NCBI RefSeq assembly: GCF_037201965.1 | Contig: NZ_CP147518.1 | Location: forward strand, 5,573,001 to 5,637,000 | Length of the DNA: 64,000 nt | DNA from: Spirosoma sp. SC4-14 | GTDB lineage: Bacteria; Bacteroidota; Bacteroidia; Cytophagales; Spirosomataceae | Reading direction: 5' to 3' | Part shown: positions 16,930 through 26,157 of the stretch, piece after piece | Position numbering within the stretch: the stretch's first letter is position 1 | Layout: the number at the start of each line of letters is the position of its first letter | Made by a program: the position numbers and the translations under genes | The notes under the pieces: generated by a model | What the model was told of the DNA's origin: nothing | Seen by the model: the letters and a program-made list of their open reading frames with translations, nothing else | Databases searched by the model: none

Positions 16930-18024
16930 ATGACTAATGACTATAGCAGACTACCGGGGTTTATTACTGGCCTTTTTCTAGTTTTTTCAGCTAATATATA
17001 TGCGCAGTTTACCTCAACTATAAACTGTTTTTTTCCGAAAAGCTGGGAAGGGCGAGAGGCTATGATTGTAACAAGACCATTGCATCAATCGGTAGTGATC
17101 GACACCGCTGTTGTTCACAACCGAAGTGCTACGTTTTCGGTAAACCTTGCTGAACCGAGCCCGGCTTATCTGTGGGTCGATGGCAACAAAGAAGACGTTC
17201 ATTTCTTTATCGATTCACCGCGTATTGACCTTAGTATCGATCCAACCGCGTCAATTCAACCATTGATTTCCGGTTCGTCCAGTAGTGAACTCTGGTTTGA
17301 GTATAAAACCCGGCAAAATCAACTTCATGATGCTTTGCCTGATTGGCGAATAGAAATGGAGAATGCCCTGCACAATGGCGATAGCCTTACTGCTTTCCGG
17401 CTCAAGCATGAAATTGACTCACTGCTTATCACCGATCAGAATACAATTGCGCAGATGATTCTGGCTCATCCTACAGTACCTTCCAGTTGGTATTTATTCG
17501 CCACATCTTACTTTCCATACGCCCAGAAGCAGGCCATTTTCAGGCAGCTTTCTTCTTTTTCTGCTTATCCTTCCTTCAAAGAAATAAGCCAGAAAATCGC
17601 TCAAAAAAAGTTAGGCCAAAAAGCCCCGGACTTTAGTCTTCCCAACCAAACGGGCACAAACATTACCTTATCCACGCTAACCAACCGATACATCCTGCTC
17701 GATTTTTCGATACCCACTGTGCTCGATTGCCAGCAACGCCATCAGGAATTAAAGCAACTCTATGCTAAGTATTACAAGCTGGGGCTGGAAATTGTAACCA
17801 TTTCAGTAGAATTCGATAAAACCTTGAGATTGGATGCTCTAAAAGACTATCCACTTCCCTGGATTCAGGTTCAGGCCTTCATGAACTCGTCTATCATTCA
17901 GGATAAATTTGCAATAGACCGTATGCCCGATAACGTTTTGCTGGATGCAAACAGAATAATGATTGGTCGGGATATGACAGTAGCGGAACTCGACGCTCAA
18001 CTTAATGATTTGCTTCATAACTAA
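16930..18024 (+). CDS. TlpA-like exported protein with lost CxxC
   Basis: A 364-residue protein with a signal-like segment at about residues 9-26. The N-terminal part (TSTINCFF..., VDTAVVHNRSATFSV) resembles the DUF4369 domain that precedes thioredoxin domains in Bacteroidota. The C-terminal half from LGQKAPDFSLPNQTG is an AhpC/TSA/TlpA fold. At the active site, where relatives read WCGPC, this protein has TVLDC: the nucleophilic Cys is Val, so it should not act as a thiol oxidoreductase. The ATG at 16930 lies in a repeated AATGACTAATGAC word and encodes MTND, so the N-terminal residues may have been supplied by the repeat. Confidence 0.8.
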   Translation: MTNDYSRLPGFITGLFLVFSANIYAQFTSTINCFFPKSWEGREAMIVTRPLHQSVVIDTAVVHNRSATFSVNLAEPSPAYLWVDGNKEDVHFFIDSPRIDLSIDPTASIQPLISGSSSSELWFEYKTRQNQLHDALPDWRIEMENALHNGDSLTAFRLKHEIDSLLITDQNTIAQMILAHPTVPSSWYLFATSYFPYAQKQAIFRQLSSFSAYPSFKEISQKIAQKKLGQKAPDFSLPNQTGTNITLSTLTNRYILLDFSIPTVLDCQQRHQELKQLYAKYYKLGLEIVTISVEFDKTLRLDALKDYPLPWIQVQAFMNSSIIQDKFAIDRMPDNVLLDANRIMIGRDMTVAELDAQLNDLLHN

Positions 18025-18099
18025 TTTGCCACCATTGCGAATGATAGCAATACCAGCCATTGGTTGTTGGCCCTATCTCCAATGAAAAATGGCCGATAA

Positions 18100-18540
18100 C
18101 TACCGTTTCACATACAACCATTCCCATACATCGCCGTCTTCCTCGTCCCAAACCATTCCCTGCCATTCAAATCCATTCTTTTTCAGAACACGGGTCGAAT
18201 AATTTTCTTCGGGTAATGTTCTGGCCGTAATGGCAACAGCAGAATCGGTTGCCAATGCCAGCTCAACCAGCTTTTGGCAAATTTGCGTACCGATTCCCTG
18301 GTTTTGATAACGGGCTACTGTTCCATACGCAATTTCGACCCGGCCGTTTTTTGGTTTTCCCTTAAAAGCCGCACTTCCTACTATTGAACCATCAAGCTGC
18401 ACAAAATAACCATTCCAGGGCGGGTCATACCCTATTCGATTAAAAAAATCGACACTCATTTGCAGGGCAGGTTCGCAGTCGGGATGCCCCAGAAACTGCC
18501 GATTTTCTGTCAGGGTTTGGTAAATAGGAAGTAGGTCCAT
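18100..18540 (-). CDS. GNAT family N-acetyltransferase
   Basis: A 146-residue acetyl-CoA-dependent transferase. The cofactor loop is YQNQGIGTQICQKLVELA, matching the Q/RxxGxG/A motif, and the C-terminal half has ENYSTRVLKKNGFEW typical of motif B. ATG at 18540 (MDLLPIYQTL) is preferred over a TTG twelve codons earlier. Converges with the TlpA-like gene. The acceptor substrate is unknown. Confidence 0.9.
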   Translation of the reverse strand: MDLLPIYQTLTENRQFLGHPDCEPALQMSVDFFNRIGYDPPWNGYFVQLDGSIVGSAAFKGKPKNGRVEIAYGTVARYQNQGIGTQICQKLVELALATDSAVAITARTLPEENYSTRVLKKNGFEWQGMVWDEEDGDVWEWLYVKR

Positions 18541-18747
18541 TGCTGTAGATGAATTACCTGCTTGTTTACGCCCCAATTATGAATGAACGAAGAAACCCGT
18601 TCGAATGACTGGGTTTAGTATCTCTTTTACGCTATCAATCGACAAAAGGTACTATCTATTTTATTAATCGTCAAAAAAAGCGCTAAATCATCTGACTAAG
18701 ACCCATTTTCCCAAATGTTTCCAGAATTGAAATCGTGTTTTGCAGCT

Positions 18748-18781
18748 ACCTGTCCGTGAGCCAGACCATAGCCGGACAGGT
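18748..18781 (+). repeat. Leader hairpin before efflux cassette 1
   Basis: Arms ACCTGTCCG (18748-18756) and CGGACAGGT (18773-18781) pair perfectly over 16 bases. The right arm ends 9 bases before the tolC-like ATG at 18791 and would cover the ribosome entry region. It may be a translational control hairpin or the end of an upstream transcript. Confidence 0.45.
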
Positions 18782-18790
18782 TGACACCAA

Positions 18791-20221
18791 ATGATCTACT
18801 CGCGTTTTCTGGAGGCTCCTCAACCGATTCGGGTCAGGTACCGACGAAAAAAAAGCTGGCTTCTATACGTAGGTGCCAGTCTCATAACGGTTCATACACA
18901 GGCTCAATCTCTGAATTTGAATCAGGTTCTTGACCAAAGCATCCGACAGTACCCCTTGCTTAAGGCTAAACAGGCCGAAGTTAGTAGCGCAGAACGACGA
19001 CTTCAGGCCAGTCGTACGGAGTTGTTGCCCATTATGATTGTACAGGATCAGTATAATTATGCAACCAGCAATAGCCTCAACAACTCGTTTTTTCCGAACG
19101 AAGGCACCAATATTTCAACTTCGGGTGGCGTACGGGCCGTGCCTGTCTCACAGGCCAGTTTCGGAAGTTTCACAAGTGCCTCCATCGAGTGGCGAGCCAT
19201 TACGTTCGGACGGATAAAAGCTACTATCGGCACTGCTAAAGCGGAACTCCAACGCAGCCAGGCCGACTATGAAAACGAGCTTTTCCAGCACCAGGTCCGT
19301 ACCATCGACGCATATCTGCTTCTATTAATCAACCAGAAACTGGTTCAGATTCAGCAGAGTAGTTTCGAACGGGCCCAAACCTTCAAACAGGTAGTCGACT
19401 CGGGCGTCCGCTCAGGAATGCGTGCCGGTGTTGATAGTGCACTGGCAACGGCCGAAGCCGTTCGGGCCCGGATTCTGCTACTCCAGAGTCAGCAACAGGA
19501 ACAAGTCCAGCGGCTGCGGTTGTCCGAACTGGTGGGGCAACTTCAGAACGGTATACAGATCGATAGTATGCAGTTCTATAGCACAATTCCCAACGGCAAC
19601 TTTTTGTCGGATTCTCTGTCGCCAAAGAACCCGGCTCTACGGCTCTCTCACTCACAGATCACATTATCGGCGGCTCGCAGTTTAGCGACCCAACGCTCGG
19701 GTATGCCGCTTATTTCGGTAGTTGGCGCTGGCAATGCCCGTGGCTCAGGGTTTGCCAGTCAGGGCGATATGTTTCTCAACAATCAGATCAACGGACTTGG
19801 CTATCAGGTAGGCAACTACCTGGTTGGGTTTGTTGCCCGCTGGAATCTAACCAATCTGCTGCGAACCCGTCAGGATTTTCGTGCCGATCAGTTTCTGGTG
19901 GAGCGATCGCGCCAATTGTATAACACACAACGACTCCAAATCTCGCGTCAATATCAGGAAGCTGAAACGCAATATCAGGTGGCGCTGGAACAGGCCCGGC
20001 AGGCTCCCATTCAGCTACGGGCCGCCCGTAAAGCCTACGATCAGGCTCAGTCGCGCTACCAGAACGGCCTGACCGACCTGCCCACCCTACTGCAAAGTGT
20101 AGTTACGCTCAACCGGGCCGAAGTCGACGGCTATGTCGCCATCAGCAATGTCTGGCGGTATCTGCTTCTGAAAGCGGCCGCTGAGGGTGACTTGTCCTTA
20201 TTTATGAATCAGGTGAAATAA
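18791..20221 (+). CDS. TolC family outer membrane efflux protein (cassette 1)
   Basis: A 476-residue outer membrane channel. An unusually long basic N-region (residues 1-22) precedes the signal core WLLYVGASLITVHTQAQ. The mature chain has two coiled-coil repeats typical of OEP proteins (QAEVSSAERRLQASRTELLP; RAARKAYDQAQSRYQNGLTDL). It is a paralogue of the protein at 47259-48686, sharing FFPNEGT and STSGG. It exports substrates with the RND pump and adaptor that follow. A 96-base gap with an inverted word repeat separates it from the pump gene. Confidence 0.92.
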   Translation: MIYSRFLEAPQPIRVRYRRKKSWLLYVGASLITVHTQAQSLNLNQVLDQSIRQYPLLKAKQAEVSSAERRLQASRTELLPIMIVQDQYNYATSNSLNNSFFPNEGTNISTSGGVRAVPVSQASFGSFTSASIEWRAITFGRIKATIGTAKAELQRSQADYENELFQHQVRTIDAYLLLLINQKLVQIQQSSFERAQTFKQVVDSGVRSGMRAGVDSALATAEAVRARILLLQSQQQEQVQRLRLSELVGQLQNGIQIDSMQFYSTIPNGNFLSDSLSPKNPALRLSHSQITLSAARSLATQRSGMPLISVVGAGNARGSGFASQGDMFLNNQINGLGYQVGNYLVGFVARWNLTNLLRTRQDFRADQFLVERSRQLYNTQRLQISRQYQEAETQYQVALEQARQAPIQLRAARKAYDQAQSRYQNGLTDLPTLLQSVVTLNRAEVDGYVAISNVWRYLLLKAAAEGDLSLFMNQVK

Positions 20222-20228
20222 GCGAATT

Positions 20229-20312
20229 GTAAGTTTTCAGTTTTCAGTGCTCCGCCATGTTTAGGTTTCCTGCTTCTGTGGAGCACTGAAAACTGAAAAC
20301 CGAAAACTTTAC
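20229..20312. repeat. Intergenic inverted word repeat inside efflux cassette 1
   Basis: Left arm 20229-20253 and right arm 20280-20312 share a perfect 21-bp stem (starting GGAGCACTGAAAACTGAAAA on the right). The right arm then carries an extra 7-base word CGAAAAC before rejoining the left-arm end. The loop is 26 bases. It fills nearly all of the tolC-rnd gap, which is one base long in cassette 2. Confidence 0.85.
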
Positions 20313-20317
20313 AAACT

Positions 20318-23300
20318 ATGTATAATATCATTCGATCTGCGTTGCGGAAGCCGATTTCGGTGGTGGTAGCCGTGCTTGGGTTGCTCTTCTTTTCCGTCAT
20401 GTCGCTGTTTACGATTCCGGTCGATATTTTCCCCAACCTCGATCTGCCCACCATCTATGTTGTGCAGCCCTATGGTGGTATGGCTCCAGACCAGATGGAC
20501 GGTTTTATTGCAACCCGCTATCAGGATCACTTCCTGTATGTGTCGGGCATTCGCGATGTCGACGTGAAAACCATACAGGGCCTATCGCTTATCAAACTCT
20601 CCTTTTATCCGGGTACCGATATGGCCCAGGCCGCTGCCGAAGTGGCCAACAACGTTTCCCGGGCAAAAGCCTATATGCCCGAAGGAACCGTACCTCCGCA
20701 GGTTGTTCGGTTCGATGCCAGTTCGGTTCCGGTTGGTCAGTTAGTCTTCGAAAGCCCCAGTCGCTCGTTGAACGAAATTCAGGATTTTGCTTCGTCGCGG
20801 GTGCGGCCCATGTTCTCCCGAATTCCGGGCGTATCCAGTCCTCCGCCCTTCGGAGGTAACCAGCGAACCATTGTTATCAAAGTGAACCCGCAACTGGTCC
20901 GCAGTTATCAACTTACTCCCGAAGAGGTTATCAAATCCATCGTCACCAACAATCAGCCATCGCCCGCCGGTAATATTCGTATTGGCGACAAAGCGTTGAT
21001 GACACCAGTGAACTCGCTGGTTAAACGCCCTGACGACTTCCTGAACATACCAATTCGGGTAGGCTCGGGCCCAACAGTCTTTGTGCGCGATATTGCTACA
21101 GTTGAAGATGGTGCCGACGTCACGGTGAGTTATGCTCTCATCAATGGTCGTCGGGCAGTTTATATTCCGGTGGTCAAAAAATCGGATGCCTCAACACTGG
21201 ATGTGGTTAGCAATATCCGGAAAGCTATGCCCGAATTACAGGCAGCGGTTCCTGAAGACATTAAAATCTCGTATGAATTCGATCAGTCGGTCTACGTAAC
21301 CAATGCCCTGAAAAGCCTCGTAACGGAAGGTATTCTGGGTGCTGTGCTAACGGGTCTGATGGTGCTGCTGTTTCTGCGCGACTGGCGCAGTGTAATTATT
21401 GTGGTCGTTACGATTCCCATTTCGATCCTGTCGGCAGTGATTATGCTCAACTTATGTGGGCAAACCATCAACATCATGACCCTATCGGGGCTGGCACTAG
21501 CCATCGGGATTCTGGTCGACCAGGCCACGGTAACGATTGAAAACATTCACCAGCATCTGGAAACGGGTAAACCCAAAGCCGTAGCCATCTGGGACGCCTG
21601 TAAGGAAATCGTCTTTCCCGAATTTCTGATTCTGCTGGCGATTCTGGCCGTTTTCGCCCCCGCGTTTGTGATGAGTGGCGTTCCCCGATCCATGTTTCTT
21701 CCGTTATCGCTATCGGTAGGTTTTGCCATGATTGCGTCGTTCCTGCTTTCGCAGACTTTTGTGCCGGTGCTGGCCAACTGGCTACTGAAAAGTCATCCCG
21801 AGCACGAAGCTCCCACGCTTGCTCTCGATGCACAGGAACGCCACGCCATTATTGATGACGCAGCCCATAAAAGCACCCACCCAACTGGTTTCGAAAAGTT
21901 TAAACAGCGGTATTCAACCCTTCTGGAAAACGTGCTGAATCGCCGGGGACTGGTTGTGGGGAGCTATCTGGCGGGCTCTCTGGCCTTGATTGTTGTTTGT
22001 TTTATGGTGATCGGTACCGACATTCTACCCCACGGCAATAGTCATCAGTTTCAGATGCGATTGCGGATTCCCGACGGAACACGCGTAGAACGCACCGAAC
22101 TGGCCACGCTGAAAGTGCTCGATATTATAAAGGATGAAGTTGGCGCCGAAAACGTAGAAATATCATCGGCTTACGTCGGCACCGTTCCATCCAGCTATGG
22201 AACCTCCAACATCTTTGTGTTCAATAGCGGCCCCCACGAAGCGGTGATGCAAGTCTCGCTGAACGAAGAGCATCCGGTAAAGATGGACGACCTGAAAGAG
22301 CAGTTGCGTACCCGCATTGCCAAAGCCCTGCCTAATGCCAATGTGTCGTTTGAGCCGATCGAGCTTACCGAAAAAATTATGAGCCAGGGCTCTGCAACGC
22401 CCATCGAAGTAACCGTTGCGGCCAAAGACCTGAAAGAAGCCGGACGGTTTGCGAACAAAATCCGTGAACAAATGGCCAAAATCGATTTCCTGCGCGATGT
22501 ACAGATTGCCCAGCCATTGGCGTATCCAGTTCTGAATGTAACCATGAACCGCGAACGGGCCGGACAACTGGGCGTTACGTCGACACAGGTAGCCCGGTCT
22601 ATGGTGGCAGCCACTTCGTCGAGCCGATTTACAGACAAAAATCTCTGGCTCGATGATGCCAAAGGACTCGCTTATCAGGTTCAGGTTCAAATTCCCGAAT
22701 ACCAGATGAGCAGCACCAACGACATCGGTAATATTCCGCTGAAAAGTGGAGCCATGCACCCACTGCTTTCTGATGTAGCAACGTTCTCCGAAGGAACTAC
22801 CCCCGGCGAATACGACCGCGCTGGCCCAAATCGACTGGTGACCATTACGGCCAACCTACAGAAAAAAGACCTCGGTACGGCCCAGAAAGCAGTAGAGCAG
22901 GCCATCCGGAATGCGGGCGAACCGCCCCGCGGTGTTATTGTTGAGATGGGTGGGCAGACCAGTCTGCTGACCGATACGCTGAGCAGTTTACAAACAGGGT
23001 TGCTGGTTGCCATTGTCATTATCTTCCTGTTGCTGGCTGCAAATTATCAGTCGTTTAAACTCTCGCTCGTGATTCTGTCGGCCATTCCGGCCGTAGTTGC
23101 CGGAGCGTTGCTGATGTTGCTGGCCTGTGGTGCCACGCTGAATCTGCAATCGTACATGGGATTAATCATGTCGGTGGGTGTATCGGTTGCCAATGCCATT
23201 CTGATGGTGACAAACGCAGAAAACTTGCGGCTGGATGTTGGCGATAGCCGCAAGGCCGTTGTGCTGGCAGCTAACAGCCGGATTCGGCCCATTCTTATGA

Positions 23301-23560
23301 CCAGCATTGCCATGATTGCTGGCATGGTACCAATGGCATCGGGACTTGGCGAAGGGGGCGATCAGATTGCCCCACTTGGTCAGGCTGTTATTGGTGGTCT
23401 GATTGCCTCTACACTGGCAGCCCTACTGATTCTCCCCTGCGTATTTAACCAGCTCCAGGCTAAATCAAGTACGCAATCGGTATCTCTCGACCCGGAAGAT
23501 CCGGAGAGCAAATTCTTTAACAATCAACTGACCCCGGCACCGGCGGTCCGCTCCCTATGA
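20318..23560 (+). CDS. RND efflux permease (cassette 1)
   Basis: A 1080-residue inner-membrane pump of the AcrB/MdtC superfamily, with twelve predicted membrane segments and two large periplasmic loops. TM4 reads AIGILVDQATVTIEN: the first Asp of the AcrB pair is kept, the second is Gln. TM10 reads VGVSVANAILM, where AcrB has its relay Lys, so that position is Ala; the Arg of TM11 (RIRPILMTS) is kept. The proton relay may therefore differ from AcrB. Substrate unknown. The adaptor gene overlaps its stop by 4 bases (ATGA). Confidence 0.94.
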   Translation: MYNIIRSALRKPISVVVAVLGLLFFSVMSLFTIPVDIFPNLDLPTIYVVQPYGGMAPDQMDGFIATRYQDHFLYVSGIRDVDVKTIQGLSLIKLSFYPGTDMAQAAAEVANNVSRAKAYMPEGTVPPQVVRFDASSVPVGQLVFESPSRSLNEIQDFASSRVRPMFSRIPGVSSPPPFGGNQRTIVIKVNPQLVRSYQLTPEEVIKSIVTNNQPSPAGNIRIGDKALMTPVNSLVKRPDDFLNIPIRVGSGPTVFVRDIATVEDGADVTVSYALINGRRAVYIPVVKKSDASTLDVVSNIRKAMPELQAAVPEDIKISYEFDQSVYVTNALKSLVTEGILGAVLTGLMVLLFLRDWRSVIIVVVTIPISILSAVIMLNLCGQTINIMTLSGLALAIGILVDQATVTIENIHQHLETGKPKAVAIWDACKEIVFPEFLILLAILAVFAPAFVMSGVPRSMFLPLSLSVGFAMIASFLLSQTFVPVLANWLLKSHPEHEAPTLALDAQERHAIIDDAAHKSTHPTGFEKFKQRYSTLLENVLNRRGLVVGSYLAGSLALIVVCFMVIGTDILPHGNSHQFQMRLRIPDGTRVERTELATLKVLDIIKDEVGAENVEISSAYVGTVPSSYGTSNIFVFNSGPHEAVMQVSLNEEHPVKMDDLKEQLRTRIAKALPNANVSFEPIELTEKIMSQGSATPIEVTVAAKDLKEAGRFANKIREQMAKIDFLRDVQIAQPLAYPVLNVTMNRERAGQLGVTSTQVARSMVAATSSSRFTDKNLWLDDAKGLAYQVQVQIPEYQMSSTNDIGNIPLKSGAMHPLLSDVATFSEGTTPGEYDRAGPNRLVTITANLQKKDLGTAQKAVEQAIRNAGEPPRGVIVEMGGQTSLLTDTLSSLQTGLLVAIVIIFLLLAANYQSFKLSLVILSAIPAVVAGALLMLLACGATLNLQSYMGLIMSVGVSVANAILMVTNAENLRLDVGDSRKAVVLAANSRIRPILMTSIAMIAGMVPMASGLGEGGDQIAPLGQAVIGGLIASTLAALLILPCVFNQLQAKSSTQSVSLDPEDPESKFFNNQLTPAPAVRSL

Positions 23561-24693
23561 AACCGTTTATTCGATTAGTCTGGCCGGTATCGCTGGCCGC
23601 TGGCATAGCCGCCTGTTCATCCTCTGGCAACGATACCAAACAGAATGCTCACCCAGACGTAGCCGAACCTCAGATAGTTACCGTTGCCGTACGGGCCTTG
23701 CAACCCAGTAAACGGGTTACACTACCGGGTGAGCTGAAACCCTGGAACCGGGTGAGTATCTACGCTAAAGTGAAAGGGTTCGTGCGCGATATTCCCGTCG
23801 ATCGGGGAACGTTCGTTCGGAAAGGTCAGCTATTGGCCCGGCTCGATGCACCAGAAGTGCTTTCCGAACTGAGTCAGGCGCAGGCGCAGGTACAGGCGCA
23901 GGAAGCAGCTTTGGTTGAACAAACGACCCGCGCCCGCGCCAGTCGGCTCACCTACACTCGGCTTCAGCAAACCGCCCGAATGGAAGGAGCGGTGTCGGCC
24001 AACGAGCTGGATCAGGCTCTGGCCAAAATGCAGGCCGACAGCGCAATGGTTGCCGTAGCTAAAGGATCAGTGCAGGCTGCCCGTTCGAACTACCAGGCCA
24101 AAACCGAACTTCGACAATACCTGACCATTACGGCACCCTTCGACGGAATGATTATCGAACGAAATATCAGCCCCGGCGCTCTGGTGGGTGCTGCCGACAA
24201 CGGAAAACCGCTTTTTGTACTGGAAGACAGCCGAACCCTGCGCCTGACGGTGGCTATTCCCGAAACATTTGCCAATCAGCTACCGGCCAAAAGTTCGGTT
24301 TCGTTTACGGTCAATGCCATTCCCGAACGTCTGTTCAATGCCAAACTGGCCCGCAGCGCCGAAAGTCTGGTTGAAACCAACCGCGCCATGATGGCTGAAT
24401 TTGATGTTAACAACACCTCGCACGAACTAAAATCGGGCATGTATGCCGATGTAACATTACCCATCGAGCGTTCATCTCAGACATTGTTCGTGCCTGCCAC
24501 ATCGGTGGTGAGTTCGAGCGAAAAAATGTTCGTGATTCGGGTCCGCAACAATCATGCGCAATGGGTCTCGGTGCAGAAAGGCAACGTAGTCGACAGTCTG
24601 GTCGAAGTCTTTGGCGACCTGAAACAGGGCGAACCTATTGTTAAAGCGGCATCCGAAGAAATACGGGACGGACAGGCTATAAAAACGAAGTAA
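23557..24693 (+). CDS. RND efflux periplasmic adaptor lipoprotein (cassette 1)
   Basis: A 378-residue membrane fusion protein. Residues 1-20 are a lipoprotein signal ending GIAAC (Cys20). It has the order hairpin, lipoyl, beta-barrel: the barrel/lipoyl entry VSIYAKVKGFVRDIPVDRG, a coiled-coil helix rich in QAQAQVQAQEA, and TITAPFDGMIIERNISPG. It bridges the RND pump and TolC channel. Translationally coupled to the pump gene; a terminator follows at 24712. Confidence 0.94.
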   Translation: MKPFIRLVWPVSLAAGIAACSSSGNDTKQNAHPDVAEPQIVTVAVRALQPSKRVTLPGELKPWNRVSIYAKVKGFVRDIPVDRGTFVRKGQLLARLDAPEVLSELSQAQAQVQAQEAALVEQTTRARASRLTYTRLQQTARMEGAVSANELDQALAKMQADSAMVAVAKGSVQAARSNYQAKTELRQYLTITAPFDGMIIERNISPGALVGAADNGKPLFVLEDSRTLRLTVAIPETFANQLPAKSSVSFTVNAIPERLFNAKLARSAESLVETNRAMMAEFDVNNTSHELKSGMYADVTLPIERSSQTLFVPATSVVSSSEKMFVIRVRNNHAQWVSVQKGNVVDSLVEVFGDLKQGEPIVKAASEEIRDGQAIKTK

Positions 24694-24711
24694 TTCGTTG
24701 TCTTTCTGGTC

Positions 24712-24744
24712 AACTCCCCGCCTTAACCACAGGCGGGGAGTTTT
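24712..24744 (+). terminator. Terminator of efflux cassette 1
   Basis: Arms AACTCCCCGCCT (24712-24723) and AGGCGGGGAGTT (24731-24742) are perfect complements over a 7-base loop, followed by a short T-run. It lies 19 bases after the adaptor stop. Confidence 0.88.
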
Positions 24745-24768
24745 CATTTGTAGCCCACCCATACAGAT

Positions 24769-24978
24769 TCAGCCTCTGGGTTCATAAACTTTTATGACCG
24801 TATACGCCCACATGGCTTCTTTCTGCCGTTTGATATAATCAATGGCCGACTGTTCGGTTTTATGTGGATTAGGTTCTGTTTTAGGCAGATCAAATAATTT
24901 AGGGCTAGTTGTCCGAGGTTCGTCGAGGTTCGGAACCCGATGAACTTTATATACGTAATAAACGGCTTCTACAGGCAT
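24769..24978 (-). CDS. Small hypothetical protein
   Basis: A 69-residue soluble protein starting MPVEAVYYVYKVHRVPNLDE. It is rich in Tyr, Pro and charged residues, with a helix (EQSAIDYIKRQKEAMWAYT) before the end. No family is recognised. The ATG at 24978 is preferred over an upstream TTG. It converges with efflux cassette 1 and is followed by a long gene-free stretch. Confidence 0.55.
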   Translation of the reverse strand: MPVEAVYYVYKVHRVPNLDEPRTTSPKLFDLPKTEPNPHKTEQSAIDYIKRQKEAMWAYTVIKVYEPRG

Positions 24979-25437
24979 GATGCTGGTTAGTTTCGAGGTT
25001 GACAATCGGAATTATGCGGTTTAAATTTCATACCACATCAGAGTAGTTGCCAGTCGTTATCGGATAAACTGTATAGAAAAACCACCCAACTGTCAAAAGA
25101 GCCCTGTGAATTGATAAGCACCGACACACGATTGAGCTTTTTCAGACGTTTATTGGGATAGATGTTATTCCAGTATAACTACAAAGAAAAACGACTAGTA
25201 AACCTCTGCTAATTCGCTTACGATCTCCCCGGCTCCCAATCTGCCTCTAACTCTAAAAACAATCGTTAACGAGCTATTAATCTTTATAGTGAATTCACTG
25301 TCTAATCCATAGTGCTGTCGAAATCAGCCACAGGCTACTGCGGGTTTGAGGTAGCTTTTTCATCATTCAACGTATCAATAATCATAAGCCCACTTTTCTG
25401 AGTTTATAGTAAACAACAGTCGATCATTAATCAATTT
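24979..25437. other. Gene-free stretch upstream of DUF2147 gene
   Basis: About 460 bases with no credible coding frame. A weak 5-bp stem GCTAC/GTAGC followed by TTTTT lies near 25340-25365. No exact TAnnTTTG box was found for the DUF2147 gene. Confidence 0.4.
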
Positions 25438-25893
25438 ATGAATGCACACCGCCTTGTTGCCTTGCTCTTACTACTTACGGTGACACTTTCGGCTTTCTCT
25501 TCTCAACCGGGCAACCCCGATGCTGTACTTGGCAAGTGGTTGAGTGCTCGAAAGAAGAATCAGGTTCAGATTTATAAACAGGGCAACAAATACTATGGAA
25601 AGCTGGTCTGGATGGCCGAGCCAAACGATCCGTTGACCAACAAACCCAAAGTAGATAGCCAAAACCCCGACGAGAAGCTACGAAACCGCCCATTGATGAA
25701 TCTGCCAATTTTGAGTAATCTGGTCTACAAAGGCGGAAATGTCTGGGCCGAAGGTCAGATCTATAATCCAGAAGATGGAAAAACGTATAATTGCGATGTC
25801 ACGCTAAAAGATGAGAATTCGATGGATTTTCACGGCTATATTCTGGGAATGCCCTTTCTTGGGAAAACCAAAACCTGGACTCGGGTGAAGTAA
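25438..25893 (+). CDS. DUF2147 domain-containing exported protein
   Basis: A 151-residue protein with a signal peptide at residues 1-22 (LLLLLTVTLSAFSSQ). The mature part has the DUF2147 pattern: LGKWLSARKKNQVQIY near the start, then IYNPEDGKTYNCDVTL and FHGYILGMPFLGKTKTWTRV at the end. The family forms a small periplasmic or extracellular beta barrel of unknown function, common in Bacteroidota. Stands alone. Confidence 0.9.
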   Translation: MNAHRLVALLLLLTVTLSAFSSQPGNPDAVLGKWLSARKKNQVQIYKQGNKYYGKLVWMAEPNDPLTNKPKVDSQNPDEKLRNRPLMNLPILSNLVYKGGNVWAEGQIYNPEDGKTYNCDVTLKDENSMDFHGYILGMPFLGKTKTWTRVK

Positions 25894-26157
25894 ATTAGAA
25901 ATAAAAGCCAATTCACGGTAGTGAAGCCGTGACCACAAGTTGAACGTGACTCCGAGACGAACCGTAATTTTTCGGATCGGCCCGTACCATTTTATAGACG
26001 TCCCTTATATTGATATTGGATTGAATTTAGGCTGGTCGTCACAGTCAAATGAGGTGAGTTGTCAGGATCAAGAAGTGGTTAAGGCCGGAATATGGCTGAT
26101 TCTGCATTGCATCGTCAGCCACCATTATTTACTATTCAGTTAGCTTTCCCGCCATGA

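Noticed and set aside
18040-18110. Weak inverted words GCCATTGG / CCAATG...GGC between convergent genes
   Set aside because: Too imperfect to call as a terminator or as a member of the repeat family.
25940-26143. Plus-strand open frame of 67 codons
   Set aside because: No family, signal or neighbour support; composition looks random.
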